A stretch of DNA of 64,000 bases from Nonlabens dokdonensis DSW-6 (GTDB taxonomy: Bacteria; Bacteroidota; Bacteroidia; Flavobacteriales; Flavobacteriaceae), in NCBI RefSeq assembly GCF_000332115.1, contig NC_020156.1, positions 2,295,501-2,359,500 of the forward strand. The letters are read 5' to 3'. A model generated the notes under the pieces. That model saw only the letters and a program-made list of their open reading frames with translations, was not told the DNA's origin and did no database searches. The position numbers and the translations under genes were made by a program. Positions 16,901-25,615 of this stretch are shown in pieces. Within the stretch, counting starts at the first letter, position 1, and each line of letters opens with the position of its first letter.

Positions 16901-18456
16901 CTAGGATAAGTACGGCTCCGGATATTTCGCTATGTGATGACCCAAGTGGTGATGGAGTAGAGTCATTTGATTTGACTCAAAACGATGTTGCTGTATTAAA
17001 TGGTCTTGATCCTACAGAATACACAATTGAATACAGCAATGCATCAGGTGTAATTACCTCACCTTATACTAATTCTGGAAGTCCAGAAACGATTACGGTA
17101 ACTGTACAGAACAATTTGACAACTTGTGTGAATACCACGACTTTTGACATTATTGTGAATCCAGTTCCTGCTATAATCACTCCTTTTACAATTGAAGAAT
17201 GTGACGAAGACGGTAATGGATCGGCAGCGTTTACTTTAGGTGATCTCGATAATCAAATTTTGAATGGTCAGTCAGGAACAGTGATTACCTATCACGATTC
17301 TCAAGCAGATGCATTGTCTGACGTGAATCCGCTTGATACGGCACTTTATGAAAATACAAGCGCTATGCAAACCATTTTTTACCGATTAGAATTCAGTGGT
17401 TCGGGATGTTTTTCTATAGGTGAGTTTGTGATAGATTCAGTAGGTGCGCCGCTAGCTATTGTGCCTACACCGCTTGAAGCATGTGACGACGGAAACGGTA
17501 ATGCAACCGTAGACGTGAGTCAAGCAGATGCTGAGGTAACTGCTGGTCAAACAGGTTCTACTGTTGTCTATTATTTAAATCAGTCAGATGCTGATAATGA
17601 AGTAAATGGTATAACAGGTGATTTTGATTACAGCACTAATACCACTTTAATAGCTAGAGTAGATGATGATAACACAGATTGCTTCAGTTTTACGACTTTA
17701 GATTTAATTATTAATCCATTGCCAGCACCATCATTATTAGATCAATACATCCTTTGTTTAGATGAAAATGGTAACCTAGTAAATGGTCCTGTTACTCTTG
17801 ATACTGGTTTAAATGATACCGACTTTACTTTTCAATGGAGTAGGGATGGAGCTCCGATTGCGGCTTCTACGGCTTCCATTGACGTTGTAGAAGGTGGCGA
17901 CTATGAAGTAAGAGCGACGAGAAATTCTACTGGTTGCGAAAATACTGCAATCACTAACGTTAGAGTTTCTAGCGTACCAGATGTTTTTGATATCGATATT
18001 ACAACAGATCCGTTTAATAAAGATCATCAAGTAATTGTTACTGCTGAAGGTCCAGATCAATACTGGTTCCGTCTAGACGATGGTCCTTATGTTAATTCAG
18101 GAATTTTCAATGATGTTTCTCCTGGACCACATACGGTTACTATTGCAGAGCGCAGTGGTTGTGGGGAAATAGTAGTAGATATCTTTGTTTTCGGTTATCC
18201 TGATTATTTTACACCTAATGCTGATGGAATACATGACACATGGAATATTATAGGTGGCGATCTATTGCCAGGCACAAAATTGTACATCTTTGATAGGTAC
18301 GGAAAATTCATTAAACAACTATCTCCTGACGGTATAGGTTGGGATGGTACTTATAATGGACAGCCGCTTCCTAGTAGCGACTATTGGTTCAAAATTGAAT
18401 ATGCATTTGATGGTCAGCAACGAGAAGCGACAGGCCATTTTGCAATGAAGCGATAG
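13909..18456 (+). CDS. giant secreted protein with CUB, PKD, P-domain and type B T9SS C-terminal domain
   Basis: A 1515-aa surface or secreted protein. The signal peptide is M-M-K-R-F-L-T-L-L-L-L-L-L-S-Y-Y-S-Y-S. In order come a CUB-like domain (about 25-130: L-x-I-Y-D-G-D), a PKD-like domain (about 155-240: Y-E-W-D-L), a proprotein-convertase P-domain-like region (about 270-445: S-Y-L-G-D-L-Q-V-T-L, ending G-L-D-F) and about six repeats of 85-100 aa (700-1290). Each repeat begins C-D-D/E-x-x-x-D-G-x-E-x-F-D-L. The last 85 residues (F-T-P-N-A-D-G-I-H-D-T-W to H-F-A-M-K-R) are a gliding-motility-type (type B) T9SS sorting domain. No protease triad is seen, so adhesion or matrix binding is likely. 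Confidence 0.9.
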   Translation: MMKRFLTLLLLLLSYYSYSQANINMPLGTNNGNGFRFIGCNNSAFNDSGGNAPYGNNEDNISVFCPSIDTDRMILEFRVVDILAGDVLTIYDGDSTAAPVLATITNSTTPFAFQASATNPTGCLTVRFVSNGSGTATGWRALRSCFNPCQAISTVITTTPATSVDGILRICQGETVTFDGSANFNVDGTGATYEWDLANGNGLNTGQIQTETYTIPGIYQTRFIVTDNTGCRDRDEIDLVIHVSTTPDFTGTEAVDDELCFGDSTDITGVVNTTEFAISPSPPIAGTTYLEDGSGVSYQTCINVDLFPTGQGVASASDLVNIFLNMEHSYLGDLQVTLTSPNGSSVDLHVFSNGGTTNLGNPVTNVDRVPGTGFDYVFNETAAQTWAQAAGGVATIPAGDYLPVDPFSNFIGSPLNGLWCLTVTDNLGIDDGYIFSWGLDFNPAIIPAELSFTPGETSEMWQTNPDITMVNGNTITVTPSVEGRNCYDFQFTDSFGCIYIEQVCINVLAEIPSEIPEDIILCNTTGTTTVDLTQNDSVILNGLPSSDYVITYHNSQSDAENGVGAITNATAFPIVMPPMTVFSAITYTTTNCIVVDSFTVDVIDFNNLTIPDFEQCGAITNFDLVSYVTTALSSGGSGSSSSFTLEFYISLTDAQNQTNPILNPTMFDLSAGTVTIYVRIVSTTDPGCNSINPFNITAGFIPVPTIPPNMVVCDDLSNDGQEIFNLSDQDAIILNGQSGITVTYHLTANDAASGTSPLNAAGYQNISNPQTIYIRLVNNSGLMCDSNTIATFDLVVNRTGIVNPVTDLIACDDVNNGIEQFDLTTQLPDILGSQIPAENTVTFYTSQANADARTNEIINTSMYTAVSTTGAVTIFVRVENINATNCYTTGSFDLIMSATPVANPIADFIVCDDTSNDGFEDFVLGNNDAQILLGQDPSVFVVSYYSSQADADAGNNPLSTTSYTNVASPETIFVRVENTSNTDCYETTSFDIIVNELPRISTAPDISLCDDPSGDGVESFDLTQNDVAVLNGLDPTEYTIEYSNASGVITSPYTNSGSPETITVTVQNNLTTCVNTTTFDIIVNPVPAIITPFTIEECDEDGNGSAAFTLGDLDNQILNGQSGTVITYHDSQADALSDVNPLDTALYENTSAMQTIFYRLEFSGSGCFSIGEFVIDSVGAPLAIVPTPLEACDDGNGNATVDVSQADAEVTAGQTGSTVVYYLNQSDADNEVNGITGDFDYSTNTTLIARVDDDNTDCFSFTTLDLIINPLPAPSLLDQYILCLDENGNLVNGPVTLDTGLNDTDFTFQWSRDGAPIAASTASIDVVEGGDYEVRATRNSTGCENTAITNVRVSSVPDVFDIDITTDPFNKDHQVIVTAEGPDQYWFRLDDGPYVNSGIFNDVSPGPHTVTIAERSGCGEIVVDIFVFGYPDYFTPNADGIHDTWNIIGGDLLPGTKLYIFDRYGKFIKQLSPDGIGWDGTYNGQPLPSSDYWFKIEYAFDGQQREATGHFAMKR

Positions 18457-18499
18457 TATCAATTTTAATCTGGATACATCAATAAAATCCACAATCATT

Positions 18500-18543
18500 A
18501 AATAACAAGGCTCAAGAACATATTTTCTTGAGCCTTGTTATTT
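18500..18543 (+). terminator. strong intrinsic terminator after the T9SS giant
   Basis: Perfect 19-bp stem (AAATAACAAGGCTCAAGAA and its complement) with a six-base loop. It is symmetric enough to work on either strand. Confidence 0.85.
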
Positions 18544-18603
18544 AATATATAAGTTAGCAGTCATAGAGCTCTCCTGAATGGAATTCTTACTATGTATATG
18601 AAA

Positions 18604-18631
18604 CAAAAAAACCACCTTTCTTGAGGTGGCT
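18604..18631 (-). terminator. intrinsic terminator of the FadL-like operon
   Basis: On the minus strand CCACCT-CAAGAA-AGGTGG followed by a run of seven T. Confidence 0.8.
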
Positions 18632-18641
18632 TTAATAATTC

Positions 18642-18657
18642 CGCTTTCGCGAAAGCG
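18642..18657. repeat. 16-bp palindrome, convergent intergenic copy
   Basis: Perfect copy between the minus-strand terminator and the 3' end of the FadL-like gene. Confidence 0.95.
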
Positions 18658-18671
18658 ACATCTAAAAATGT

Positions 18672-20180
18672 TTACAGATTGAATCCTAAAGTAAACACGA
18701 TGTTATCCATTCTGTTTTGAACACCAGCTTGTGTATCTAGTCCAGTATCAAAAAGTTGTTGTGAAAAGTCTCTTTGTGAACTGTCATAAGAAATGTCTAA
18801 AATAGTTTTACCCCAAGTGTAACCGATACCTAGACTGTAACCTGTCAAATCACCCATAATTGATTCGTTTTCATAAGGAGATTCTTCCATACGATATCCG
18901 CCTCTAAGAGTCCAATTTTTAATTCTATATTCTCCACCTAATCTAATAGAAGCTGCACGTTGTAGGTTTTCGCTTGCAAATCGATTGTTATCTCTGAAAA
19001 GGATATTGTTATCGGGATTGAACCTAAGCTGGCTATAGTCACGAGAACTATAATCAATGCTTATTAAACCTTTACTACCAAAAATATATGCTAAACTACC
19101 AGTTACACTTCCTGGAGAACGTAATCGGTACGGTTCAAATAAATTGAGAATTTCAGGTCTTACTACTGCTGTTGGGCTGTTTAATCCAGATGTTGAGATG
19201 TCTTGTATTTGAGACTCCTCAACCGTGTACCAAGTAGGTGATTCATAAGTAGCTCCTACTCGTAAGCTGTTTGTTAGTTTACCTATAAGACCGAGTTGAA
19301 ATGAAAACCCATTTGCATCAGTAAATAATGAGTTGTTGAATCTAACGTTGTTAATGCTTGCATCAGCATTAGAATTGTTTTCTTGGATACTTGTAAACCG
19401 CTCCATGCTTATAACGTGAGAGTTTAAATTAATTCCTAAACTCCATTTTTTATCAATTTCAAGGGCGCCGTTAAAACTTATTTTACTGTTGTAACCTAGA
19501 GTCTCTACAAAATAGTCTTGATTAAAACTTCCAGTTCCCGTATTACTCACATAACTTGTATTATCTATATCACTAGGATCAGTCGAGTCTAGAACGAAAG
19601 ATTCATATCCTAAGAATCCTTGTTGCGCCCCAAACCCAAAATCTTGCCCTAAGAATTGATAGAGTCCACTTGCTGTTTCTCCTGGTCTTACCACAAAATT
19701 ATCTAGAGCAATTCCATTGGCATTATTGAGAAAGTATTGAGAAACTGAAACAGGACTTACACCTCTAGCGTTTATAAAGTTGTCAAAATTTCTATTGAGA
19801 TCATAATTGAGACTTATAGCAAATTTAGATATTTTACTATTTCCCGCACTTTCAAACACTAAAACTCCTCCAGCTTGATTTAAACTGATTTCATTTGAAG
19901 TTGTATTAGTATTAGTATTGAAATAATTAGTGTCATTTTCATTACCTAAGAATCCTAAAGATACTCCAGCATAATTATTGGCAAACACAACGGAGCTGGC
20001 AGGATTAGACCCTATGGCACTTAAATCTCCACCTAGTGCTCCAAAGGCACCACTTAAACCTCTGTAACGAGCTGTTCCTTGTAAATCTTGACCTGAATAT
20101 AATAGTCCGTCTGCTACAGATTGAGCGTTACTAAAAAGCGCACCAGCAAATAGCGCGCTTAAAATTAAAAACTTTTTCAT
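18672..20180 (-). CDS. FadL/OmpP1-like outer-membrane transport protein
   Basis: A 502-aa outer-membrane beta-barrel with signal peptide M-K-K-F-L-I-L-S-A-L-F-A-G-A-L-F-S-N-A. The mature N-terminus Y-S-G-Q-D-L-Q-G-T-A-R-Y-R-G-L-S-G-A-F-G-A-L-G-G-D-L-S-A-I-G-S-N-P-A is the hatch signature of FadL/TodX-type proteins, which move hydrophobic compounds across the outer membrane. Alternating polar/aromatic strands run to a terminal F-T-L-G-F-N-L. The ATG at 20180 is used because upstream codons overlap the preceding gene and give no signal peptide. The upstream lipoprotein gene ends 22 bases away, so the two probably form an operon. Confidence 0.85.
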   Translation of the reverse strand: MKKFLILSALFAGALFSNAQSVADGLLYSGQDLQGTARYRGLSGAFGALGGDLSAIGSNPASSVVFANNYAGVSLGFLGNENDTNYFNTNTNTTSNEISLNQAGGVLVFESAGNSKISKFAISLNYDLNRNFDNFINARGVSPVSVSQYFLNNANGIALDNFVVRPGETASGLYQFLGQDFGFGAQQGFLGYESFVLDSTDPSDIDNTSYVSNTGTGSFNQDYFVETLGYNSKISFNGALEIDKKWSLGINLNSHVISMERFTSIQENNSNADASINNVRFNNSLFTDANGFSFQLGLIGKLTNSLRVGATYESPTWYTVEESQIQDISTSGLNSPTAVVRPEILNLFEPYRLRSPGSVTGSLAYIFGSKGLISIDYSSRDYSQLRFNPDNNILFRDNNRFASENLQRAASIRLGGEYRIKNWTLRGGYRMEESPYENESIMGDLTGYSLGIGYTWGKTILDISYDSSQRDFSQQLFDTGLDTQAGVQNRMDNIVFTLGFNL

Positions 20181-20202
20181 TTTAAATATGTTTAGTTGAA
20201 TA

Positions 20203-21318
20203 TTATCCTCTTCTACCAGATGATCTTCCTGAAGACCTGCTAGATCCTGATGATCTTGAACTAGATCCACTTGATCTCATAGTACCTGAAGAACGACCTG
20301 ACGATCTTGAAGAACGCATTGTTCCAGACGATCTACTTGATGATGAGCGAGACGATCTCATTGTTCCAGAAGATCTATTAGATGACCTTGAAGACCTCAT
20401 AGTCCCTGAAGATCTATTTGAAGAAGATCTACGAGTTGTAGTGCTTCTGCTCGACCTTGGGTTAGTAGATCTAACTCTTGTGGATGATCTACCATTTGTT
20501 GCAGAGGATCTTCTGTTAGCATTAGAGCTTCTTCCATAGTTGGTACTTCTGCTGTTTGTGACTGCTCTTCCTCTATTGTTATAAGATAATGCTTGTCCTC
20601 TTGCGCTTCTTCCTGTATTTTGATAAGAGTAACCCCTTATATTATTACCTCTAAAACGATTATTCCAGCCCCAACCGCCATTCCATGCATAAGGATTATT
20701 CCATCCGAATCTGTTGTTCCAGCCCCAGCCGCCATTCCATGCGTAAGGGTTATTCCAGCCCCATCCAGCGTTCCAACCGAAGCCACCGCCCCAACCAAAA
20801 CCATTGTTCCATCCAAAGCCATTATTCCAGCCCCAGCCAAAGCCGCCGCCCCAACCGAATCCATTATTCCAACCAAAGCCGTTGTTCCAACCGAATCCAT
20901 TATTCCATCCCCAACCGCTGTTGTAATAATTGACTACTACCTCGCTTGGATTAGTTCCCCATCCTGGTTCTCCACCACCATAACTCGCAGTATAATCAGG
21001 ATTAGACTCGTCGTAGCTGCTAGAAGAATAAGATTCTACATCGGTAAAAACTTCCTCTTCTTGAAAATTATTTCCATGACTTTCTGCTCCTTGTCTAAAA
21101 AGAGTTTCATAGTAAGCTGAAGAACCATCTTCATATGTAACTTCTGCAGATTCTTGCTCTTTTTGATTATATGAATTATTGTTGTTTTCATCATCACCAT
21201 AAATACCGTCATTATAAGAAACGCTTTGATACGAGCCACATGACACTGTTATTACAGCAAGAATTAGCATTGCTGAAATTTTATAGAAAAGCGATTTTTT
21301 AAGAATTATATTTTTCAT
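20203..21318 (-). CDS. low-complexity lipoprotein: acidic, Gly-Trp-Asn-rich and Arg-Ser-rich blocks
   Basis: A 371-aa predicted lipoprotein: M-K-N-I-I-L-K-K start, hydrophobic stretch, lipobox V-S-C. Three compositional blocks follow. The first is acidic and Asn/Ser/Tyr-rich (about 25-125). The second has many G-W-x-N-N-G-F / G-W-G-W-N units (about 130-225). The last is an Arg/Ser-rich tail with R-S-S-G-T-M-R-S-S repeats (about 250-371). DNA-level repeats in the middle block suggest that its length can vary by slippage. No enzyme domain is visible. An envelope-spacer, matrix or polyanion-binding role is possible. The ATG at 21318 is chosen for the signal peptide. Confidence 0.8.
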   Translation of the reverse strand: MKNIILKKSLFYKISAMLILAVITVSCGSYQSVSYNDGIYGDDENNNNSYNQKEQESAEVTYEDGSSAYYETLFRQGAESHGNNFQEEEVFTDVESYSSSSYDESNPDYTASYGGGEPGWGTNPSEVVVNYYNSGWGWNNGFGWNNGFGWNNGFGWGGGFGWGWNNGFGWNNGFGWGGGFGWNAGWGWNNPYAWNGGWGWNNRFGWNNPYAWNGGWGWNNRFRGNNIRGYSYQNTGRSARGQALSYNNRGRAVTNSRSTNYGRSSNANRRSSATNGRSSTRVRSTNPRSSRSTTTRRSSSNRSSGTMRSSRSSNRSSGTMRSSRSSSSRSSGTMRSSRSSGRSSGTMRSSGSSSRSSGSSRSSGRSSGRRG

Positions 21319-21353
21319 GACGATTTTATTTGATAGCGTTTGATAAAAATAAG

Positions 21354-21361
21354 TAGTTTTG
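21354..21361 (+). promoter_or_regulatory. -7 promoter element of proS
   Basis: TAGTTTTG matches TAnnTTTG in the 108-bp divergent region and leaves a leader of about 60 nt. Confidence 0.6.
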
Positions 21362-21426
21362 TCAAGCATTAAAAGCATTTAACAAAGTTACTAGATAGGA
21401 GCAAGTTTTATGCCAAACAAACAATT

Positions 21427-22905
21427 ATGGGTAAAAACCTAACAAGTAGGAGTGAAGATTATTCAAAATGGTACAATGAACTGGTAGTTCACGCAGATCT
21501 AGCTGAAAATAGTGCGGTAAGAGGCTGTATGGTTATAAAGCCCTACGGATATGCTATCTGGGAAAAAATGCAAGCAGAGTTAGACCGTATGTTCAAAGAA
21601 ACTGGTCATCAAAATGCTTATTTCCCTCTGTTTGTCCCTAAAAGTCTTTTTGAGGCCGAAGAAAAAAATGCAGAAGGTTTTGCTAAAGAATGTGCGGTAG
21701 TAACTCACTATAGGTTAGAGAATGATCCAGATAGACCTGGTAAATTAAGAGTTGATCCTAATGCTAAGTTAGAAGAAGAACTGGTAGTGCGACCTACTAG
21801 TGAAGCTATTATTTGGAATACATACAAAGGTTGGATTCAATCTTACAGAGATTTACCATTACTAATTAATCAATGGGCAAATGTCGTGCGTTGGGAAATG
21901 CGTACGAGGTTATTTTTACGTACTGCAGAGTTTTTATGGCAAGAAGGTCATACAGCGCACGCCACAAAGAAAGAAGCATTAATAGAGGCGGAGCAAATGA
22001 ATAACATTTATGCTGAATTTGCTGAAAACTTCATGGCTATTCCAGTTATAAAAGGTCTAAAAACAGAAAGTGAGCGCTTTGCTGGTGCAGATGAAACATA
22101 CTGTATTGAAGCACTAATGCAAGATGGAAAAGCTTTACAAGCAGGAACAAGTCACTTTTTAGGTCAAAATTTTGCAAAAGCCTTTGATGTAAAATTCACT
22201 TCAAAAGAAGGTAAACAAGAATATGTATGGGCGACTTCTTGGGGAGTTTCTACCAGACTTATGGGTGCATTGATCATGACTCATAGTGATGATCAAGGGC
22301 TTGTGTTACCACCTAATCTTGCTCCTAATCAAGTGGTGATCGTTCCTATTTTTAAAAATGAAGAACAACTTGACGCTATTACTAAAGTAGTTGATGGAAT
22401 AGTATCAGACTTAAGGGCTTTAGGTGTTTCTGTAAAATTTGATTCTCGTGATACCTTGAGGCCAGGAGCAAAATTTGCCCAGCATGAGCTTCAAGGAGTT
22501 CCTCTTAGAATTGCAATAGGCTCCAGAGACCTGAATAATGGTACTGTGGAGTTAGCTCGTAGAGATACCTTATCAAAGGAGACTACATCCATAGAAGGGA
22601 TAGCTGGCAAGGTAAAAGATTTACTTGAGGAGATTCAAAACTCTCTGCATAAAAAGGCCTTGGACTATAGAGACGGTCATATCACTGAAGTGAACAGCTT
22701 TGAGGAGTTTAAAGAGGTGCTAGAGGATAAAGGTGGTTTTATTTCGGCTCACTGGGATGGAACAACAGTGACTGAAGATAAGATTAAAGAACTTACTAAA
22801 GCAACGATAAGATGTATTCCTATGGATGCTGTGGAGGAAGCAGGTGCCTGTGTATTAACAGGTAAGCCTTCTACTAAGAGAGTGTTATTTGCAAAAGCAT
22901 ATTAA
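21427..22905 (+). CDS. proS: prolyl-tRNA synthetase (short form)
   Basis: A 492-aa class II synthetase that charges tRNA-Pro. Motif 2 ([26 protein letters not shown]) and motif 3 ([19 protein letters not shown]) are clear, with P-T-S-E at about 124-127. It lacks the editing insertion of E. coli-type ProRS and ends with the extra C-terminal zinc-like domain and terminal Tyr (F-A-K-A-Y), so it is the archaeal/eukaryal-like type. Length is normal for that type. Confidence 0.97.
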   Translation: MGKNLTSRSEDYSKWYNELVVHADLAENSAVRGCMVIKPYGYAIWEKMQAELDRMFKETGHQNAYFPLFVPKSLFEAEEKNAEGFAKECAVVTHYRLENDPDRPGKLRVDPNAKLEEELVVRPTSEAIIWNTYKGWIQSYRDLPLLINQWANVVRWEMRTRLFLRTAEFLWQEGHTAHATKKEALIEAEQMNNIYAEFAENFMAIPVIKGLKTESERFAGADETYCIEALMQDGKALQAGTSHFLGQNFAKAFDVKFTSKEGKQEYVWATSWGVSTRLMGALIMTHSDDQGLVLPPNLAPNQVVIVPIFKNEEQLDAITKVVDGIVSDLRALGVSVKFDSRDTLRPGAKFAQHELQGVPLRIAIGSRDLNNGTVELARRDTLSKETTSIEGIAGKVKDLLEEIQNSLHKKALDYRDGHITEVNSFEEFKEVLEDKGGFISAHWDGTTVTEDKIKELTKATIRCIPMDAVEEAGACVLTGKPSTKRVLFAKAY

Positions 22906-22952
22906 TTTTTAAATTTTTTTAATTTCTTTGTTGCAGAATTAAAAAAAGTGTT

Positions 22953-22960
22953 TATTTTTG
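22953..22960 (+). promoter_or_regulatory. -33/-7 promoter of tRNA-Glu
   Basis: TATTTTTG (-7) with TTG at 22931-22933, 19 bases upstream, a good Bacteroidota promoter placed about 27 bases before the tRNA. Confidence 0.7.
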
Positions 22961-22986
22961 CAACCGCTTAAACGAGCAAAATTAAT

Positions 22987-23058
22987 GGCCCGTTCGTCTA
23001 TCGGCTAGGACGCATGGTTTTCATCCATGTAAGAGGGGTTCGATTCCCCTACGGGCTA
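22987..23058 (+). tRNA. tRNA-Glu (anticodon TTC)
   Basis: A 72-nt cloverleaf. The acceptor GGCCCGT pairs with ACGGGCT (one G-U pair). The anticodon stem is CATGG/CCATG with loop TTTTCAT, and the T arm AGGGG-TTCGATT-CCCCT is standard. The 3' CCA is not encoded. rpsT follows 41 bases later. Confidence 0.97.
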
Positions 23059-23099
23059 CAAATTAAATCGATCTTTAATTAGATCAAGTTTTATAAGAT

Positions 23100-23354
23100 A
23101 TGGCAAATCACAAAAGTGCTTTAAAAAGAATACGTAGAAACGAAGCTGCTAGAGTAAGAAATAAATACCAGCACAAAACTACGCGTAATGCAATTAAGAA
23201 ATTAAAAGAAACTGAAGACAAGTCTGCAGCTGATAAGCTTCTTGTTGACATTTATTCTATGATTGATAAACTTGCAAAGAAAAACGTTATACATTCTAAC
23301 AAAGCAGGTAACTTAAAATCTAAGTTAACTAAGCATGTGAATGCAATGTCTTAA
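23100..23354 (+). CDS. rpsT: 30S ribosomal protein S20
   Basis: An 84-aa basic helical protein binding 16S rRNA. The N-terminus M-A-N-H-K-S-A-L-K-R-I-R-R-N-E-A-A-R and the C-terminal N-V-I-H-S-N-K-A-G-N-L-K-S-K-L are family signatures. It lies directly after tRNA-Glu and is followed by a strong terminator. Confidence 0.97.
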   Translation: MANHKSALKRIRRNEAARVRNKYQHKTTRNAIKKLKETEDKSAADKLLVDIYSMIDKLAKKNVIHSNKAGNLKSKLTKHVNAMS

Positions 23355-23379
23355 TTGATATTTTACCTTATAGAAAAAA

Positions 23380-23407
23380 CCTTTCAGTTATTGAAAGGCT
23401 TTTTTTG
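23380..23407 (+). terminator. intrinsic terminator of rpsT
   Basis: CCTTTCAG/TTGAAAGG hairpin followed by seven or more T. Confidence 0.88.
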
Positions 23408-23431
23408 TGGAAAGAAGTTGGATTCAGGATT

Positions 23432-23447
23432 CGCTTTCGCGAAAGCG
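23432..23447. repeat. 16-bp palindrome, convergent intergenic copy
   Basis: Perfect copy between the rpsT terminator and the terminator of the opposing beta-barrel gene. Confidence 0.95.
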
Positions 23448-23536
23448 TAACTTACAACCAATACTATCATAAGCACATTACTATTGTTCAGTTAAGATAT
23501 GTTATACTGCAACTGATGTAGATAACTCAAAACGTA

Positions 23537-23564
23537 AAAAGCTCTTGATTCCTCAAGAGCTTTT
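23537..23564 (-). terminator. intrinsic terminator of the sigma-factor/barrel cluster
   Basis: AAAAGCTCTTGA-TTCC-TCAAGAGCTTTT; 12-bp stem, usable on both strands, 26 bases past the stop of the minus-strand gene. Confidence 0.8.
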
Positions 23565-23589
23565 ATTTTAATAATAGTTTTTATATCTC

Positions 23590-24366
23590 TTATCTCAGGC
23601 GTATTCCAAAAGAAACATGTTTTTGCTCTAATGAAGAATTATCTAAGATATTATTCAACCCATAGGTTATAAAAAACTGAGCGTTATTCCATCCAGCATA
23701 GGCGCTTAAACCGTATTGAAACTCATTCACCACAAAATCATTTGTTAGGGTAGAAGTCACATCACGTCCTTCTCGATCAAATTTTACTTCTTGAGATGTC
23801 ATGGTCACGTATCCTATATAACCGCCTATCCCAGCAACAAAAGGATCATCTCCTCCATAACGTTTAATGCCATCTTCATAATCTTTAAGGTCACGACGTC
23901 CTATCTCTATATGAAGCGGTGCGACAAAACTGAATTGTGTAAATCTAGAACGGTCTAAATCAAAAGGAGCATTAACTAAGTTAGTCACGCTGTTTTGTGT
24001 TTCAAAAACGCGATTATCATTAACTCGTAAAGTTTGAGTGCGCAAGTTTAGCCCATAGGTAAGTCTAAATAAATCATCTTCTTTATTTAATCTAGTAGAG
24101 AATTCTAGTCCTACATCAAATATTCCTGAACCCCAGAATCGGTAATCTTCTCCTATACCGTTACCATCGCCTAAAGCTTGATTGAAGCCAAAGGCCACAA
24201 ATAATTTAGTATTAGTAAGAACGGTTTCTTTATCTCTTCTAGAGGAGTCAAATGCATCAAGAAAGTCATAAGGAGCTTCATAAAGTTCATTTTCTTTTTC
24301 ATCTTCTTCTTGTGCAAAGGTAAATGCACTTATTAGTGCCATCGAAATGAGTAGTAGTTTTTTCAT
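23590..24366 (-). CDS. outer-membrane beta-barrel protein (paralogue 1)
   Basis: 258 aa with signal peptide M-K-K-L-L-L-I-S-M-A-L-I-S-A-F-T-F-A and a short acidic linker (E-E-D-E-K-E-N-E), then alternating strand text ending in F-G-I-R-L-R. It shares with the next gene upstream the segment P-L-H-I-E-I-G followed by Y-E-D-G and the ending V-S/A-F-G-I-R, so the two are paralogues. Both lie downstream of an ECF sigma/anti-sigma pair, which probably controls them. The exact function is unknown. Confidence 0.75.
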   Translation of the reverse strand: MKKLLLISMALISAFTFAQEEDEKENELYEAPYDFLDAFDSSRRDKETVLTNTKLFVAFGFNQALGDGNGIGEDYRFWGSGIFDVGLEFSTRLNKEDDLFRLTYGLNLRTQTLRVNDNRVFETQNSVTNLVNAPFDLDRSRFTQFSFVAPLHIEIGRRDLKDYEDGIKRYGGDDPFVAGIGGYIGYVTMTSQEVKFDREGRDVTSTLTNDFVVNEFQYGLSAYAGWNNAQFFITYGLNNILDNSSLEQKHVSFGIRLR

Positions 24367-24444
24367 GTTGTATTATTTTGGATTAAAATTATTATTTAAA
24401 TCAGTTGCATATTAGCTAGTTAACTTATTTTTAACCATGGAAAA

Positions 24445-24463
24445 CTCTTGAACAAGTCAAGAG
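24445..24463 (-). terminator. hairpin between the two barrel genes
   Basis: CTCTTGA...TCAAGAG hairpin with a short T-run on the minus strand; probably a weak or partial terminator that tunes expression of the second barrel gene. Confidence 0.45.
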
Positions 24464-24491
24464 CTTCCCTGGCTAATCTGATATCATATTC

Positions 24492-25538
24492 TTATTGAAT
24501 TCTTATCCCAAAAGCGACATATTGAGCATCAACAGATCCTGATTTGAACACATTGTTTAAGTTCATCCTTCCAAAGACGGTAATATCTCCTTTACCTACA
24601 TAAGCATCCAGACCATAAAGAAATGTTTCATTATCAAAATTATTGACTCTAGTTTCTTTGATTTCTCTTCCATCTAGTTCGTATTTCAGCTTTAATCTGG
24701 AGGACATATTAAAACCTACAAATCCACCAATACCAAATTTCCATTCGTCATAATCTTGAAACCTTACTCGACCATCTTCATATTCCTTTCTTTCACTGCC
24801 ACCTATTTCTAGATGTAATGGGAATACTAACTGGTCTTGTCTAAATTTTGCTTTGTCAGCGTTGAAACCTAAGCTTGCTATTTGTGCTTGATCTCCTTGG
24901 GTAATAAACCTGTTTCCATTTAACTCTGTTCCATGAGATTGATATTCTACTCCATATACTGCTCTAAAATTATTATTCTTGTCTAAACGTGTTTTCCATT
25001 GAAAACCAATGGAGAAGTAGTTGTTATTTGCATAACTAAAGTCATTTATGTCTAGGTTATCTCCATTCATAAAATTATAGGCAAAAGCAATGGTGAGTCC
25101 TATTTCAGTGTTTCTATATTGTTGATATTCTCTATCTTTATTCCTATTGCGGAATCGTATAAACTGCTTCGTTCCTATTTCTAACATAGCGCCACCTTCG
25201 TATGAAAACTTTCCGTTTTTTCTAACATATTCTTCTTCGAGCATGGCATACTGCTCGTAATACTTAATATTTAAGGCTGTACGTTCAGCAGCTGTTTTTT
25301 TAAGTTCTTCAGCTTTTTCTTTAGTGATTTTATTCTTTTCTAGTTTTTCATTGATTGCTTCAATGGTGTATTTTAAAGCTTCTTTTTCGTCTTTAATATT
25401 TTGTTCCTTTTCTTCAAGTAAATCTGCAATTCTTGCATTTATGGAGATGGAATCTTGCTGGATTTCACTCTGCGCGTGCACTTTTACAAATGATGTAAAA
25501 CTTATTATAAAGCTTAAAGTGAGTATTAATTTTTTCAT
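24492..25538 (-). CDS. coiled-coil plus beta-barrel outer-membrane protein (paralogue 2)
   Basis: 348 aa with signal peptide M-K-K-L-I-L-T-L-S-F-I-I-S-F-T-S-F-V-K-V-H-A. Residues about 35-105 are a charged helical, coiled-coil-like segment (L-L-E-E-K-E-Q-N-I-K-D-E-K-E-A-L). A beta-barrel then follows, similar to the downstream paralogue (P-L-H-L-E-I-G, Y-E-D-G, ending V-A-F-G-I-R-I-Q). The helical segment may act as a periplasmic stalk or contact the anti-sigma factor. That is inference from order only. Confidence 0.75.
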   Translation of the reverse strand: MKKLILTLSFIISFTSFVKVHAQSEIQQDSISINARIADLLEEKEQNIKDEKEALKYTIEAINEKLEKNKITKEKAEELKKTAAERTALNIKYYEQYAMLEEEYVRKNGKFSYEGGAMLEIGTKQFIRFRNRNKDREYQQYRNTEIGLTIAFAYNFMNGDNLDINDFSYANNNYFSIGFQWKTRLDKNNNFRAVYGVEYQSHGTELNGNRFITQGDQAQIASLGFNADKAKFRQDQLVFPLHLEIGGSERKEYEDGRVRFQDYDEWKFGIGGFVGFNMSSRLKLKYELDGREIKETRVNNFDNETFLYGLDAYVGKGDITVFGRMNLNNVFKSGSVDAQYVAFGIRIQ

Positions 25539-25615
25539 GAGAATGGATATTTAGATATAGTTTAGGCTGTCCGTTTAGGTAAACAGCTTGATTTTAATTG
25601 TTTATGATTTATTGA

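Noticed and set aside
20593..21120. 175-codon open frame on the plus strand inside the Gly-Trp-rich lipoprotein gene
   Set aside because: It is the antisense shadow of a low-complexity repeat; the lipoprotein frame has a signal peptide, lipobox and downstream operon partner.
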